From assembly GCA_021029095.1 (NCBI GenBank), contig JAJOHG010000089.1, positions 1 to 64,000 on the forward strand: 64,000 nt of DNA. The letters are read 5' to 3'. The DNA is from Phellopilus nigrolimitatus. Its lineage: Eukaryota > Basidiomycota > Agaricomycetes > Hymenochaetales > Hymenochaetaceae. The notes beneath the pieces were generated by a model. It searched no databases and had not been told where the DNA came from. It was given only the letters and a program-made list of their open reading frames with translations. Positions 10,491 to 21,182 of this stretch are shown piece by piece. Position 1 is the first letter of the stretch; each line of letters opens with the position of its first letter. The position numbers were made by a program, and so were the translations under genes.

Positions 10491-11575
10491 GCTAGAAGCA
10501 TCGTCACCGTGTCTTCTGTCTGTTCCGTTGACCATAATGAGGGAAAGCCAGTCCGACTGCAAGACAAGATGCTTGGTGTCGAGTCGAGAGAGCCTGGCCA
10601 GCGACTCCAGGAGCGTAGAGGCCACGGTCTTCCATACCTCAGTCCCGTCGATCGTGCCCTTCGAAACAGTCGTCACGAGGCGGTCCATGGATTGCTTCAT
10701 TATTGTGAAACTATTCAGCTCGAGCGACGACGTAGGGCTCTGTGGGCGCATGATCTCGTCTCCTGACAAAGTCAGCGAGGATACCATGCTCGAAAGCGAC
10801 GCCTCCAATGGCAAAGAAAAGCTTCTGAGAGACGCATCGTCCCCAGACGGCTGTATCACTAGGTGAAGGACGTTTACCAAAGCTGCGTAGATGTTTCCGC
10901 GGACGAGTTCCCTCCTGTTCTTATCCATAATGCAGTCTAGTATATGGCGAAGAAATGTTGCCATTCTCTCCTCTCGAAAAGCACTCGAATCTAGCGAATC
11001 TCCAGAAGAAAGCAAGTATGCCTGACGCCGTTCTTCCTGCAAATTGATAATGAGTAAAAAGAGTACCTCGGAAAGAAGGATCCCGGATGATTCAGGATTC
11101 AGGAAGGGCGGTAACTCGGATCGCTGGCAGGAGGACGTGCAGCAAATCGAAAAGGATGTTTTTCGCGCTGGTCGTGAGCAATACGGCCGAAGCATTTCGT
11201 GAGTACGACGTCGGCCAGTCGCTTCCACGACTCGTAACTGACGTGCTCCAAAGAGCCAAAGACGTATTGCGAAATCACGCTTCATTAAGAAAAATTGGTC
11301 CACTTTAGATGCACAGTCGCTCTCAGAGCCAAGTCTTTCCAATCTGTCGTCGGAGCCAGATTCCTCCTCACGAAAGACCGAAAGACATGAAGGCTGAATC
11401 ATCGGTAATAAGTTCGGCACGTGAGGAACCCGGTGGAGAATGTGATAGGTCGAGAGCGGCAAACAAAGTGGCGAGAATATAAAATGTCATGCCGTTTCTC
11501 GGGTTCCGCTTCAGCCATTCTAGGACTTGGCGAAACTCAGTAGAAGAGAGGTACCCAGTGCGCGCAACAAAATAG
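10491..11575 (-). pseudogene. NUP192/NUP205-like nucleoporin fragment
   Basis: Read on the minus strand, TEFRQVLEWLKRNPRNGMTF and YILATLFAALDLSHSP (about 11430-11550) are followed, after frame changes, by the long open stretch 10488-11462. That stretch holds MATFLRHILDCIMDKNRREL, RGNIYAALVNVLHLVIQ, SFTIMKQSMDRLVTTVSKG, IDGTEVWKTVASTLLESLA and RLDTKHLVLQS. These patterns fit Nup192/Nup205, a large alpha-solenoid of the inner ring of the nuclear pore that normally exceeds 1,600 residues. Only about 350 residues are here. Downstream it passes directly into RPN2 copy 3 near 10490; upstream it is cut by the MITE remnant at 11576. Confidence 0.6.
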
Positions 11576-11716
11576 AATATGCAACCTGCGAGTTGCAACT
11601 TGCGATCTGCAACTTACGTCATCACAGCTTCCGACTTCCGACTTCGGAGTTCGACTTCGGAGTTCAAACTTCAAATAAAAAGTTCGATTTTTCAGCGATA
11701 ACAAATGCCATAAGGC
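11576..11716. mobile_element. Truncated copy of the 3943-4258 MITE
   Basis: One arm plus part of the centre are present: CAACTTGCGATCTGCAACTT, ACGTCATCACAGCTTCCGAC, then TTTTTCAGCGATAACAAATG. The second arm is absent. It marks the right edge of the NUP192-like fragment. Confidence 0.65.
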
Positions 11717-12054
11717 ACCCCCTTACCAAGAACCTATTAGGTAGAACCGACCCATAAGAGGGTTCCACCTAATAGGTCCTGATTGGTTATGTGAATCCCA
11801 TAGTTGTTGGGCACACCCATATTGCTTGGGCATGCCCAAAAGCGTGGCATGCCCAAATTTTCAAAAGATTTAATTCACACCACCAGCACGAATTGAACTG
11901 CTAACCTATTGCTTACCAAAGATCATCACAAATACACACTTTTAACAACTGAGACACCACACCATTTCTAACTACTCCTATACTTGCTTATATATAGGCA
12001 CTTTACCTTTCTTTTTTATCTTTGCTCACACAAAAAAGGCATAACAAAGGCATA
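11717..12054. other. Non-coding spacer with short palindromes
   Basis: I see no gene. The stretch contains paired words (ACCTATTAGGTAGAACC with GGTTCCACCTAATAGGT; GGGCATGCCCA twice) that could form small hairpins, and a TTTATATATAGGCA tract. It lies between the truncated MITE and the start of homology to the ZZ-cargo element. It may be a further small insertion that removed the left end of copy A. Confidence 0.35.
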
Positions 12055-12074
12055 TTAGAAAAGAGTGGTACCCC

Positions 12075-15000
12075 GCGGATCCTTCTGCAGTTTTCGAGCG
12101 GCTGAAGTTGTCGAATCCTCCGAGTCCATCGAGCGAAACACGCAATGGCTGCGCGACCAGATGTCGCGCGCTATCAACGGTATCATGACACTCGAGTCTG
12201 TTGTCTCCGATGGTTCCTAACACGCGCTGAGCGGCGCAGAGCCCGTTTGACGGCGACCTTGCACTGCAGCAGGACAACGGCCGCTATTACTACACGTACG
12301 TACTACACGTACACCTCCAGGAGCTCATTGTCCGCCGCGTCCGCGTCCGCTGCTAACGACGACGTCAGCATTGGCGAGCACTGGCTTGCGTCTCAGAAGA
12401 CCCTTGCGCAGCCCCAGTCCAAGTCTGGCTCGTCCGACTACCTCATACCCCTCCTCGTCGTTGAATAGCCAATCTGCGTCCTTGTCGACCCCCGACTCAC
12501 TTCCACGCACCGCGGACACCCCGCCCGAAGTCCGGCAGCTCGTGCCGCCCGCATGTACGGACTGCTCCGCGTGCGGCGTTTTTCTCGACGCTTTCCGCTA
12601 CGTGTGCTCGACATGCGGGGAGCGCACGCCGCGCCCGCTCGCGAGCCCAGGCGCGAACGGGCACGCGATCGGGAGGGCAAGGCGCGTACGGACGTCGTCG
12701 TGTCGATGTTCGACCCGCTCGCGTACCCGCCGCATGCCCGCGCCCGCTGCCAGGGAGAAAGCTCGCAAATACCTCGCCGCACAGACACACAAAGTCATCA
12801 TACCGGGTAACCGTCCTATGCTGCGTGGTTCGACATATCCAAAATGCACCATATTGAACGACGAGCGCTGCCTGAGTTCTTCAACTCTCGCAACCGCTCT
12901 AAAACGCCTTCCATATTCAAGGACTACTGCGACTTCATGATCAACACATACAAGCTACAACCAAGCGAGTATCTAACATTTAACGCCTGCCAAAGAAACC
13001 TCGCAGGTGATGTCTGCATTATCATGCGTGTCCATACTTTCCTTGAGTAATGGGTCTCATTAATTACCAGGTATTCTCTCTATGTTTTTTTAAAGGTATT
13101 AATCTAACCTTTTGCTCAGGTTGGTCCCGACACGCGACCTACAACACTGGCTCCTTTATTCACTGATCATTTTCGCGTCATTCTCGACACTCCCCGTGGT
13201 CTGCAGTTTCTGCATTCTGGCGGTCGACCTTCGCCAAGAGATGCTTCAGCAGCCATAAATGGTGCCGCAAAGACCGGTCCTGGCCTCCCGCCCGCTTCTT
13301 TGGAGCTATGTTCAAACATCTACCAGACAACCGCGAAGGCATCCCGCAAGATCTCATCATCCGAAGTGAAACCCTTACAAACGGTTGCTCACACCCCTGC
13401 TCAAGAGGCGTTAGCTTTTCGTGCGATACCTGTGGCGCACGCCCGTGCGCTACCACTCGCTGAAAAACAAGGACTACGAACTCTGTTCACCGCGCTATCT
13501 TGGTGGTCTTGGTGGTCGGTGCCCATCGTCGATGTTTAGTGGCGACTTCGTGAAACTCACGGCGCCGCAAAGCGCGTCGGCGCACGGGGTGAACGGGAGC
13601 GGTGACGACGGTTGGTCAGACCAGGAGATACTACTTCTGCTTCAGGGTATTGAGATGTATGACATGACTGGTCTCTCATTGAGTAGTACATTGGCACACT
13701 GTCAAGCAGCAATTCATCTCCAAGTTCCTCGAGCTTGCAATTGAGGGCCCATAACTCGAGGCCCAGGGCGAGGTCTCGAGGCGCCTTTACTCTATGCGCG
13801 TCTCCCATTCGAGCAGGCAGACATCTCTGTCATGAGCGTCGTCGCATTTTTGGAAGACGTTGTTGGTCCGGACATTGCAGCTGAAGCGTACTGCTCAGGT
13901 TCAGTGCACCGACTGCGAGCAACGATCGTATCTTCCTCACGACCCAATGCACCTCCTTTTAAAACTACCGCGACCCGTGGACTGACCAATTGAATCGCAA
14001 TTTGCCATTTTGCCAATCCTATACGTCTCCATCGCATTTCCTTCAGATTTTGCGTTACATAAACTAATGTCTGTTCGCGGATGCCAAGTACAGGCAGCCT
14101 GCAGGTCCAGCAGTTCGACTCAACTCCTCTCATCCCAAAGGTCTGTACGCCCTTCCATGTCCGGAAGTCCAATCCCTGTTTTCTGACGTAATTGCATCTG
14201 TTATCCCAGCTTATCTTGCGACACTCTGCCACAACACGGCGCTGTGTGACCACTGCATGGACCGCTTAAGGGCGAGTGGTTCCGTTGTGTGTACTGCGCA
14301 AAGGATCTGTGCGACGTGTGCGAAAACGTGAACGTGCACGCGCACGATCGCACTCATTTCTTCTATGCTTTAAGGTGCCGGTGAGTACTTTGTCCTCTTG
14401 TGCTTGAAGTTTTGTGTCTCTTAATTTTGCAACTCGTTCTTGTTTTACTTTAGGTGGATATGCAGTTCTTCAGGTGAGAATAAATGTCTGTGTCATGTTT
14501 TACCTGATGTTCATTGCTTCGCAGGATTGTCGTAGAGCCGGATAATCCGGGAGGGAGCCCGCCGGTACTGAACTATCCCGTGTATTACAGCTATTTGCAA
14601 AAATGATGGCAGTCGCCGCGGGTCAGAATGAAATGAAAGAGTTCACGAATTAATTTGACTTAGTGAGATTTCGACGCATCGAGCGTGGGAACACGCGTAC
14701 AGTCCCCTGCCAAAAGTTTATCCCGCCCCCCGTCTTTCATGTAATCTTGACATTACTCTATCAATTTTTATCCGCTGTCCTCCATAAAATTCAGACCTAC
14801 GTTGTACATGATATTTAACATCCGTGCAAAATTTGAAAAGGATCCATGAAGAAATGAGCTGGGAATGAGTTCGGGGGGGAGGGGTCTGAAATATATGCAC
14901 AAAAATGGTACTCTTTTCGACACTTTTTAGCTCATATAAATTCAGTGAAAATAGTTCTAGACCTAAACTTTTTACAGACTGTATAAATAAATGGCATATA

Positions 15001-15230
15001 GATAGTCTGAATTTACAGGATTTTCCGTGATACGTGGTGAAGAGTTGCAGGGCTTACAAGGAATTTTGAGCAAGAAATGGTCCAGTTAAAACCAGTACGT
15101 CCACGCGTGTTCCCACGTTCGACGCGTCGAAATCTCACTAAGTCAAATTAATTCGTGAACTCTTTCATTTCATTCTGACCCGCGGCGACTGCCATCATTT
15201 TTGCAAATAGCTGTAATCGTAACATCACTT
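12075..15230 (+). pseudogene. Multi-ZZ zinc-finger gene, copy A (degenerate)
   Basis: This is the least intact of three copies. Recognisable pieces on the plus strand are the Ser-rich N-terminal part, the first ZZ finger (LVPPACTDCSACGVFLDAFR then YVCSTCGERTP, about 12535-12630) and a sequence like [18 protein letters not shown] (about 12900-12950). The last finger lies near 14230-14350, where the CDHCMDR...FRCVYCAK motif is frameshifted by a missing base around 14268. A 634-bp insertion cuts the 3' end at 14584. ZZ fingers are zinc-binding protein-interaction domains; nothing here indicates a partner. Confidence 0.65.
14584..15217. mobile_element. 634-bp element with ~117-bp terminal inverted repeats
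   Basis: The left end ATTACAGCTATTTGCAAAAA and the right end TTTTTGCAAATAGCTGTAAT are perfect complements. The mirror continues through GTCGCCGCGGGTCAGAATGA, TTTGACTTAGTGAGATTTCG and a GTGGGAACACGCGT tract. Copies B and C lack the insertion and read CCGTGTATTAC(T/C)CGTAATGTCAC, so it arrived after copy A diverged. The centre is AT-rich with no ORF of note. I could not settle a target duplication because ATTAC/GTAAT is itself palindromic at the junction. Confidence 0.75.
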
Positions 15231-15844
15231 CTGTTCGCTATCATTTTGTTGCCACTTAGCATTACATGTATTTTGCCTTTCTGTACTTCCAGTGCTTGTT
15301 GTATACTACATAGCAGATGTATTTCAATCTTCTTGGAAGATTTATGGGTTGACTCAGAGTGCAAAAAAGTGTAAAGAAGACATAATAACGAGTTGTGGGA
15401 GATTCTAAGTTATGTTTAATTTGGAAAAGAAATCTAACGATTTGTTCAAGAGTGTGGCTTAAACGGAGCTCCTGGGTATACCCCATGACGACGTACCACT
15501 GACTGCAGCTTCGGAACGATGTGTCATATGGACGGACATAGGGTCTGGTCGGAAAGGAGAATATTTGTAATAAACTGGCCTTTCAAGTCGTTTTCGTTCA
15601 TCAATGAACGATTTGACTTGTAAAAATCATTACTCATTGATGATCATCAATGATCATCAATGAGTAGTGATCACCAGTGATCACTAGTGATCAACCAAAA
15701 CATGACTTTTTTCATTGATGATCACTGATGAATAGTGAATTGCAAGTCTCCGTTCATCTCTTGGACTTGGTTTTCGCCAGTGATCACTAGTGATCATCGA
15801 TGAATTTCCCAAGTCAAACAAGTCCAATGTTTTTTGTCCGATAG

Positions 15845-18800
15845 TATGACGGTCGCTATCGGACAAAAAACATTGGACTTGGGGATTTTGGACTTTGACT
15901 TGGGAAATTCATCGATGATCATCGATGATCATCGATGATCACTAGTGATCACTGGTGAAAACCAAGTCCAAGAGCTATTCATCGATGATCACTAGTGATC
16001 ACTAGTGATCATCGATGATCGTCGATGAACGGAGACTTGGAATTCACTAGTCATCAGTGATCATCAATGAAAAAAGTTATGTTTTTGTTGCTCACTAGTG
16101 ATCACTGGTGATGACTACTCATTGATGATCATCAATGATCATCAATGAGTAATGATTTCTAAAAGTCAAATCTTAATCATTGTTCATTTATGATCAATGA
16201 AAACGACTTGAAAGACCAGTTTTATTACAAATAACCTCCTTTCCGACCAGACCCGATGTCCTTATGACACATCATTTCGAAGCTGCAGTCGGTGGCACGT
16301 CATAGGGTAGATCATTCAAGCCACACTCTTGAACAATTTGTTGTCTAGTTTTCTTTTCCAAACAAACATAAATTAGAGTGCCCCTCAACACATTACTATG
16401 ACTTGATTACACTTTTTTGCACTCTGAGCCAACCCATAAATCATCCAAGAAGATTGAAATGCATCCGCTACATATACAACAAGCACTGGAAGTACAGGAA
16501 GGCAAAATACATGTGATGCTAATTGGCAATAAAATGATAGCAAACAGAAGTGACATTACGGGTAATACACGGGATAGTTCAGCACCGGCGGGCTCCCTTC
16601 CAGATTATCCAGCTCTGCGACGATCCTGTGAAGCAACGGTCAGGTAAAACGTGACACAAAAAGACATTTATTCTCACCTGAAGATCTGCATATCCACCTA
16701 AAACTGAGTAAACCGAGTTGTAACAATAAGAGGCACAAAAACTTAAAGTACAAGAGAATAAAGTATTCACTGGCGCCTTAAAAACATAGAAGAAATGGGT
16801 GCGATCGTGCGCGTGCGGATTCAAGTTTTCGCACACATCGCAGAGATCCTTCGCGCAGTACACACAACGGAACCACACGCCTTTGATGCGGTCCATGCAG
16901 TGATCACACAGCACCGCGTTGTGGTGAAGCGTCACAAGATAAGCTGGAACAGCAGATGAAACTGCGTCAGAAAAAGAAGACTGGTTTTCCGGACACGGAA
17001 GGGTGTACGGACCTTTGGGATGAGAGGGGTTGAGTCGACCTGCTGGACCTGCGGGCTGCCTGTACCTAACATCCGCGAACAGATGTTAGTTTATGCCAGT
17101 GGAACATGATATGTGAAGGAAATGCGATGGGGACGTACAGGATTGGCAGAATGGCAAATTGCGACTCAATCGGACGGTCCACGGGCCGCGGTAGCTTAAA
17201 GAAAATATGCATTGGGTCGTGAAGAAGATGCGATTGCTGCTCGCAGTTGGCGCACTGAACGGAGCAATACGAAGGGCGAACAACAGCTCCAGTCAAGCCC
17301 CGCATCATTTTGTAAATATAGGGAAAACACCACAAGCTATACGACTGGGTCTTCGTCGCAGGGCACGTCGCACATTGGAACCGCACGCCGACGTTGCTCT
17401 GGTTGCATCCCTTGCACGCGATGCGGAGGTCGAGCACCTTGCGGTCACAGCGGCCGCCGCGTGCATGTTTTGAGCCGGACCCAATGATGGTGACTGCGTC
17501 GGCCTCCCGAAGCGAGTCCGCGCGCACGCGTCTGCTGGGTGTGCGCTATACGTACAGTGAGTTGCGACCGGTCCATAGCTGCCGCGCGCGTCTGCTCGCT
17601 GTCTGCACTTTGCTCGAATTTAAGGGGATGGGAATCTTCGGTAAGATGAGTTGGTCAGTTTGGTCAGAACTGTGTTTTATTTGTCGAGGGGATTTACCTT
17701 GATCATGATGTGGGAGGTATTATGACCAGCATCATCAGCATCTAGGTTTCCAGGCAAGTCAGCAGCTTCGCAATTCGAACATATATCCACCAACTCGCAA
17801 ATTGCGCAATGGAAGCGAGCACATACTATGTGGATAAGACAACTATCAAATTTTGTCAGCCTTGCTTTAAAGAAAGTCAGCAGTGAACTTACTGGGCGCA
17901 CTTAACATCCGGACGCGGGATGCGTTAGCGCTGTTACGGTCCGGAACTGTCAATATTTCTTTCATTTAGAGATATGAACGGCCTACATTCGTCCCCGAGC
18001 CCGTCATCATTTAGATTATTCGTTAGTTCCAGGTCAGGCTCGCTTCGAGAACGGTGCGGCCTGTCGGGAACATTGAGGAAAGCGTGTGAAGGATGGATTT
18101 CGTGTACTGTAGCTTCGGATCTCGCCAGTCCGCGATGCGGTGGCTGCCATGCTCGCCGATGCTGACGTCGTCGTGAACAGTTGACACGGACACGGCGGAC
18201 GACGAGCTTCCAGAGGTGTACGTGCAATAGTAACGGGAGTTGTCCTGCGGTCGCACGGTCGACAGAGCTCGTAGTTGTTGTTCTTCAGCGAGTGGTAGGG
18301 CACGGGCGTGCAGTCCACGCCACAGGTGTCGCACGAAAAGCTAACGCCTCTTGAGCCAGGGTGTAAGCAACCGTTTGTAGGGGCTTTCACTTCGGATGAT
18401 GAGATCCGATGAATGTAGCTCCAAAGAAACGGGTGCGGCACCAGGACCGGTCTTTGCGGTGCTGAAGCATCTTTTGGCGAAAATCAAGTACCAGAATGCA
18501 GAGACTGCAGACCACGGGGAGTGTCGAGAACAACGCGGAAATGACCAGTGAATAAAGGAGACAGTGTTACGGGTCGCGCGTCGGGATCAGCCTGAGCAAA
18601 AGGTTAGATTAAGACCTCTTTAAATGAAACTTAGAGAGAATACCTAGTAATTAATGAGACCCCATTGCTCAAGGACTACATGGACACGCATGATAGCGCA
18701 GACATCATCTGCGAAGTTTCTTCGGCAGGCGGCATATGTTAAATACAGCTTGTATGTGTTGATCATGAAGTCGCAGTAGTCCTTGTATATGGAAGGCGTT

Positions 18801-20639
18801 TTAGAGCGGTTGCAAGAGTTGAAGAACTCAGGCAGCGCTCATCGTTCGACAGGGTGCATTTTGGACATGTCGAACCACGCAGCATAGGACGGTATGATGA
18901 CTTCGTGTGTCTGTGCGGCGAGGTATTTGCGAGCTTACTCCTGGGAAGCGGGAGCGGGCACGCAGCAGGTGCGCAAGCGGGTCGAACATCGACACGTCGA
19001 CGACGACGTCGGCGCGCGGCTTGCCCCTCCCGTTCGTGTGCCCGTTCGCGCCGGGGCTCGCGCACGGGCGCGGCGTGCGCTCCACACGCGTCGAGCACAC
19101 ATAGCGAAATGTGTCAAGCGGGACGCCGCTGCACGCGGAGCAGTCCGTGCATGCGGGCGGCAGGACCTCGGACGGGGTATCCGCGGTGCGTGGAAGTGGG
19201 TCGGAGGTCGACGAGGACGCAGAGTGGCGATTCGACGACGACGAGGGGGAGGGGTAGTCGAAGGAGCCGGACTTGGACTGGGGCTGCGCAAGAGATGCAA
19301 GCCATTGTAGCTTCGGATTGCGCCAGTCCGCGACGCGGTGGCTGCCGTGCTCGCCGATGCTGACGTCGTCGTGAGCAGCTGATGCGGATGCGGCGGACGA
19401 CGAGCTCCCAGACCTGTACGTATAGTAGTAGCGGCCGTTGTCTTGCTGCAGTGCGAGGTCACCGTCAAACGGGCTCTGCGTATCTAGATCATCGCCGCGA
19501 CCGAGGAGCCATCGGAGACGACAGACTCGGGTGTCATGGTGCCGTTGATAGCGTGCAACGTCTGGTCGCGCAACCATTGCGTGTTTCACTCGATGGGCTC
19601 GGAGGATTCGGACAGTTTCAGCCGCTCGAAAGCTGCGGACCGCTCATTTTTCTAGATGTTAGAACGAAACAAAATAAAAAACGAAACAGAGATTTAGACG
19701 CCAATGATGTACCATCGAACGCGCTTGCGTCAGACTCAGACTCCAAGCCGGACAAGGAGTGGAAGTCCTGCACTCTGTCGACCCACTCCTGCCGTACTAT
19801 CTTCGTCTCTTGCACGAGTAACCTGGTGTCTCTCAAGCTGGCAGTAGCACTACAATCCTCCAGTTCGGTGTGTGCCGCTGGTCCAAATGAAAGAGACAGC
19901 AAAGAGCCGCTGCTATTGCGGTTCTTGTATTCGTCCAAGCTCACAAGCGACGAGGTGTCGAGTGTCCTTGGGCCATCGTAGTCGACAGTGATGTTCATGC
20001 ATAGCGATATGCGTCAGCTTCCAAAGCTGCACACGGACATGATGGATTGTGCAGACGAGACGAAAGGTCCTCTCGAAAACTCAGAGAGCTGGGTTGGACG
20101 AGAGCGTGGGAACGAGGGCGGGTGTCCGCCCGATATCGCGTACCATGACGAAGCAGAACGTCGATCACAGTTTGCGGCTGTGTTACTACTAAATATTAAA
20201 TTATAGTCTTTTTTGTCGGATGATCTCGGATTTGAGGCATTCACCACTCACTGATGAGTGGTGAACGCCAGTCAAGTCCATTCACTGATCATTGCTCATT
20301 TATGAGGCTTTTTATTAGACTTGAATAAATAGAATTTGACTGTTCATCAATGACTGGTGAATACTCAAGTCGAAGCACGACATTCATTGATGATCACTGA
20401 TGAACAGTGAACCCAAGTCCCCATTCATTAATGATCACTAGTGATCACTAGTGAACGATGAAAACCAAGTGCCCATTCATCGACGATCACTAGTGATCAC
20501 TAGTGATCATCGATGAATAGCCTTTGGACTTGGTTTTCACCAGTGATCACTAGTGATCATCGATGATCATCAATGATCATCGATGATCATCACTGTCTCA
20601 AGTCTAAGTCCACTATTTTGTCCAGTAACGACCGTCAAA
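15845..20639 (-). mobile_element. ZZ-cargo TIR element, copy B (nested in copy A's end)
   Basis: The left end is TATGACGGTCGCTATCGG followed by ACAAAAAACATTGGACTTGG; the right end is TTGTCCAGTAACGACCGTCA then AA. CGATAG flanks both sides (15839-15844 and 20640-20645), a 6-bp target duplication created inside the terminal repeat of copy A. Long subterminal arrays of GATCACTAGTGATC and ATCGATGAT words occupy about 15880-16200 and 20230-20600. The cargo is a ZZ-finger gene on the minus strand. No transposase motif was recognised between the ends, so it is probably moved in trans. Confidence 0.8.
16560..19998 (-). pseudogene. Multi-ZZ zinc-finger gene, copy B
   Basis: The start is ATG at 19998 (MNITVDYDGPRTLDTSSLVS). 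The order is a short N-terminal region, a Ser-rich linker (about 19500-19200), then ZZ finger 1 around 19200-19090 (CTDCSACSGVPLDTFRYVC). A middle part includes a finger near 17900-17700 with FHCAICELVDICSNCEAADL and DDAGHNTSHIMIKV. Next come CKGCNQSNVGVRFQC (about 17430-17380) and HDPMHIFFKLPRPVDRPIES (about 17210-17150). The last finger (LCDHCMDRIKGVWFRCVYCA, KDLCDVCENLNPH) lies at 16935-16800 and is intact, unlike in copy C. A TGA interrupts the early frame near 19588. The normal protein is a basidiomycete multi-ZZ protein of unknown role. Confidence 0.75.
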
Positions 20640-20984
20640 CGATAGCGACCGTCATAGAAACCACAGGAAAGTGTGAATATCACAACAAAATGGTACAGTA
20701 GAGGGTTTGGAACCACAACAAAGCCGCTTCTTTACTTACAAATATTTTGCTCCCCACCGCTGGCCATAATATGAAACCTGAAATATACTAAAGTGAATGG
20801 TGAGAAGAAGGGGGGGATCGTAATATGCCATGCGCAGCAATGGCCCACAACCGAAGTTTCGCAAATAGATACAATGACATCAAGTATATTTCGCTACTAT
20901 CTTACTCAATGAACTACGTTCTTGACTCGAATTTCTCACTCTCGAATACTCAACTTCCACCATCCCATGTTTCCACCCCTCGAG

Positions 20985-21165
20985 TCAGAAAGTGACATTG
21001 ACATGAAAGCGGATGAGGCTTCATCTTTAGTGTATCTCCTGTGGGCGACACCACGGGTACAGTCGAAAGACCAACTCCAATTTTCTGAGAGTATCGAAAT
21101 TTGAAGGCAAGGTGCCCGAAAGAAGAAAAAAAAAACACAAGTCAGAGCGACGCCGAAGCACTAGG
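20985..21165 (+). pseudogene. RPN2 fragment, copy 4 (very short)
   Basis: The stretch SESDIDMKADEASSLV with the DNA words GATGAGGCTTCATCTTTAG and TATCTCCTGTGGGCGACA matches the acidic linker of RPN2 as it appears in copies 1 and 2 (DMNMDEASLSASP; ATCTCCTGTGGGCGATATCT). After it come TTGAAGGCAAGGTGCCCGAA and an A-rich tract. It is about 180 bp long and ends just before the stop of the C2HC-array gene. The 20660-20980 interval between the ZZ element and this piece shows no gene. Confidence 0.45.
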
Positions 21166-21182
21166 AATAGTATTCGTTTCAG

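Larger units (their letters stand above)
12055..15844 (+). mobile_element. ZZ-cargo TIR element, copy A (left-truncated, interrupted)
   Basis: From about 12055 the sequence parallels copy C (from about 47364), so roughly the first kilobase of the element, including its left terminal repeat, is missing. It runs through the ZZ-finger gene to a right subterminal array of GATC palindromes (about 15600-15800) and ends GTCCGATAG at 15844. The rest of its terminal repeat, CGACCGTCATA, lies 4.8 kb away at 20646-20656. Copy B inserted into it, duplicating CGATAG (15839-15844 and 20640-20645). A separate 634-bp element (14584-15217) sits inside copy A. Confidence 0.75.

Noticed and set aside
15600..16220. 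CRISPR-like or satellite array
   Set aside because: The units are short palindromes without regular unique spacers, they sit at element ends, and the genome is eukaryotic.
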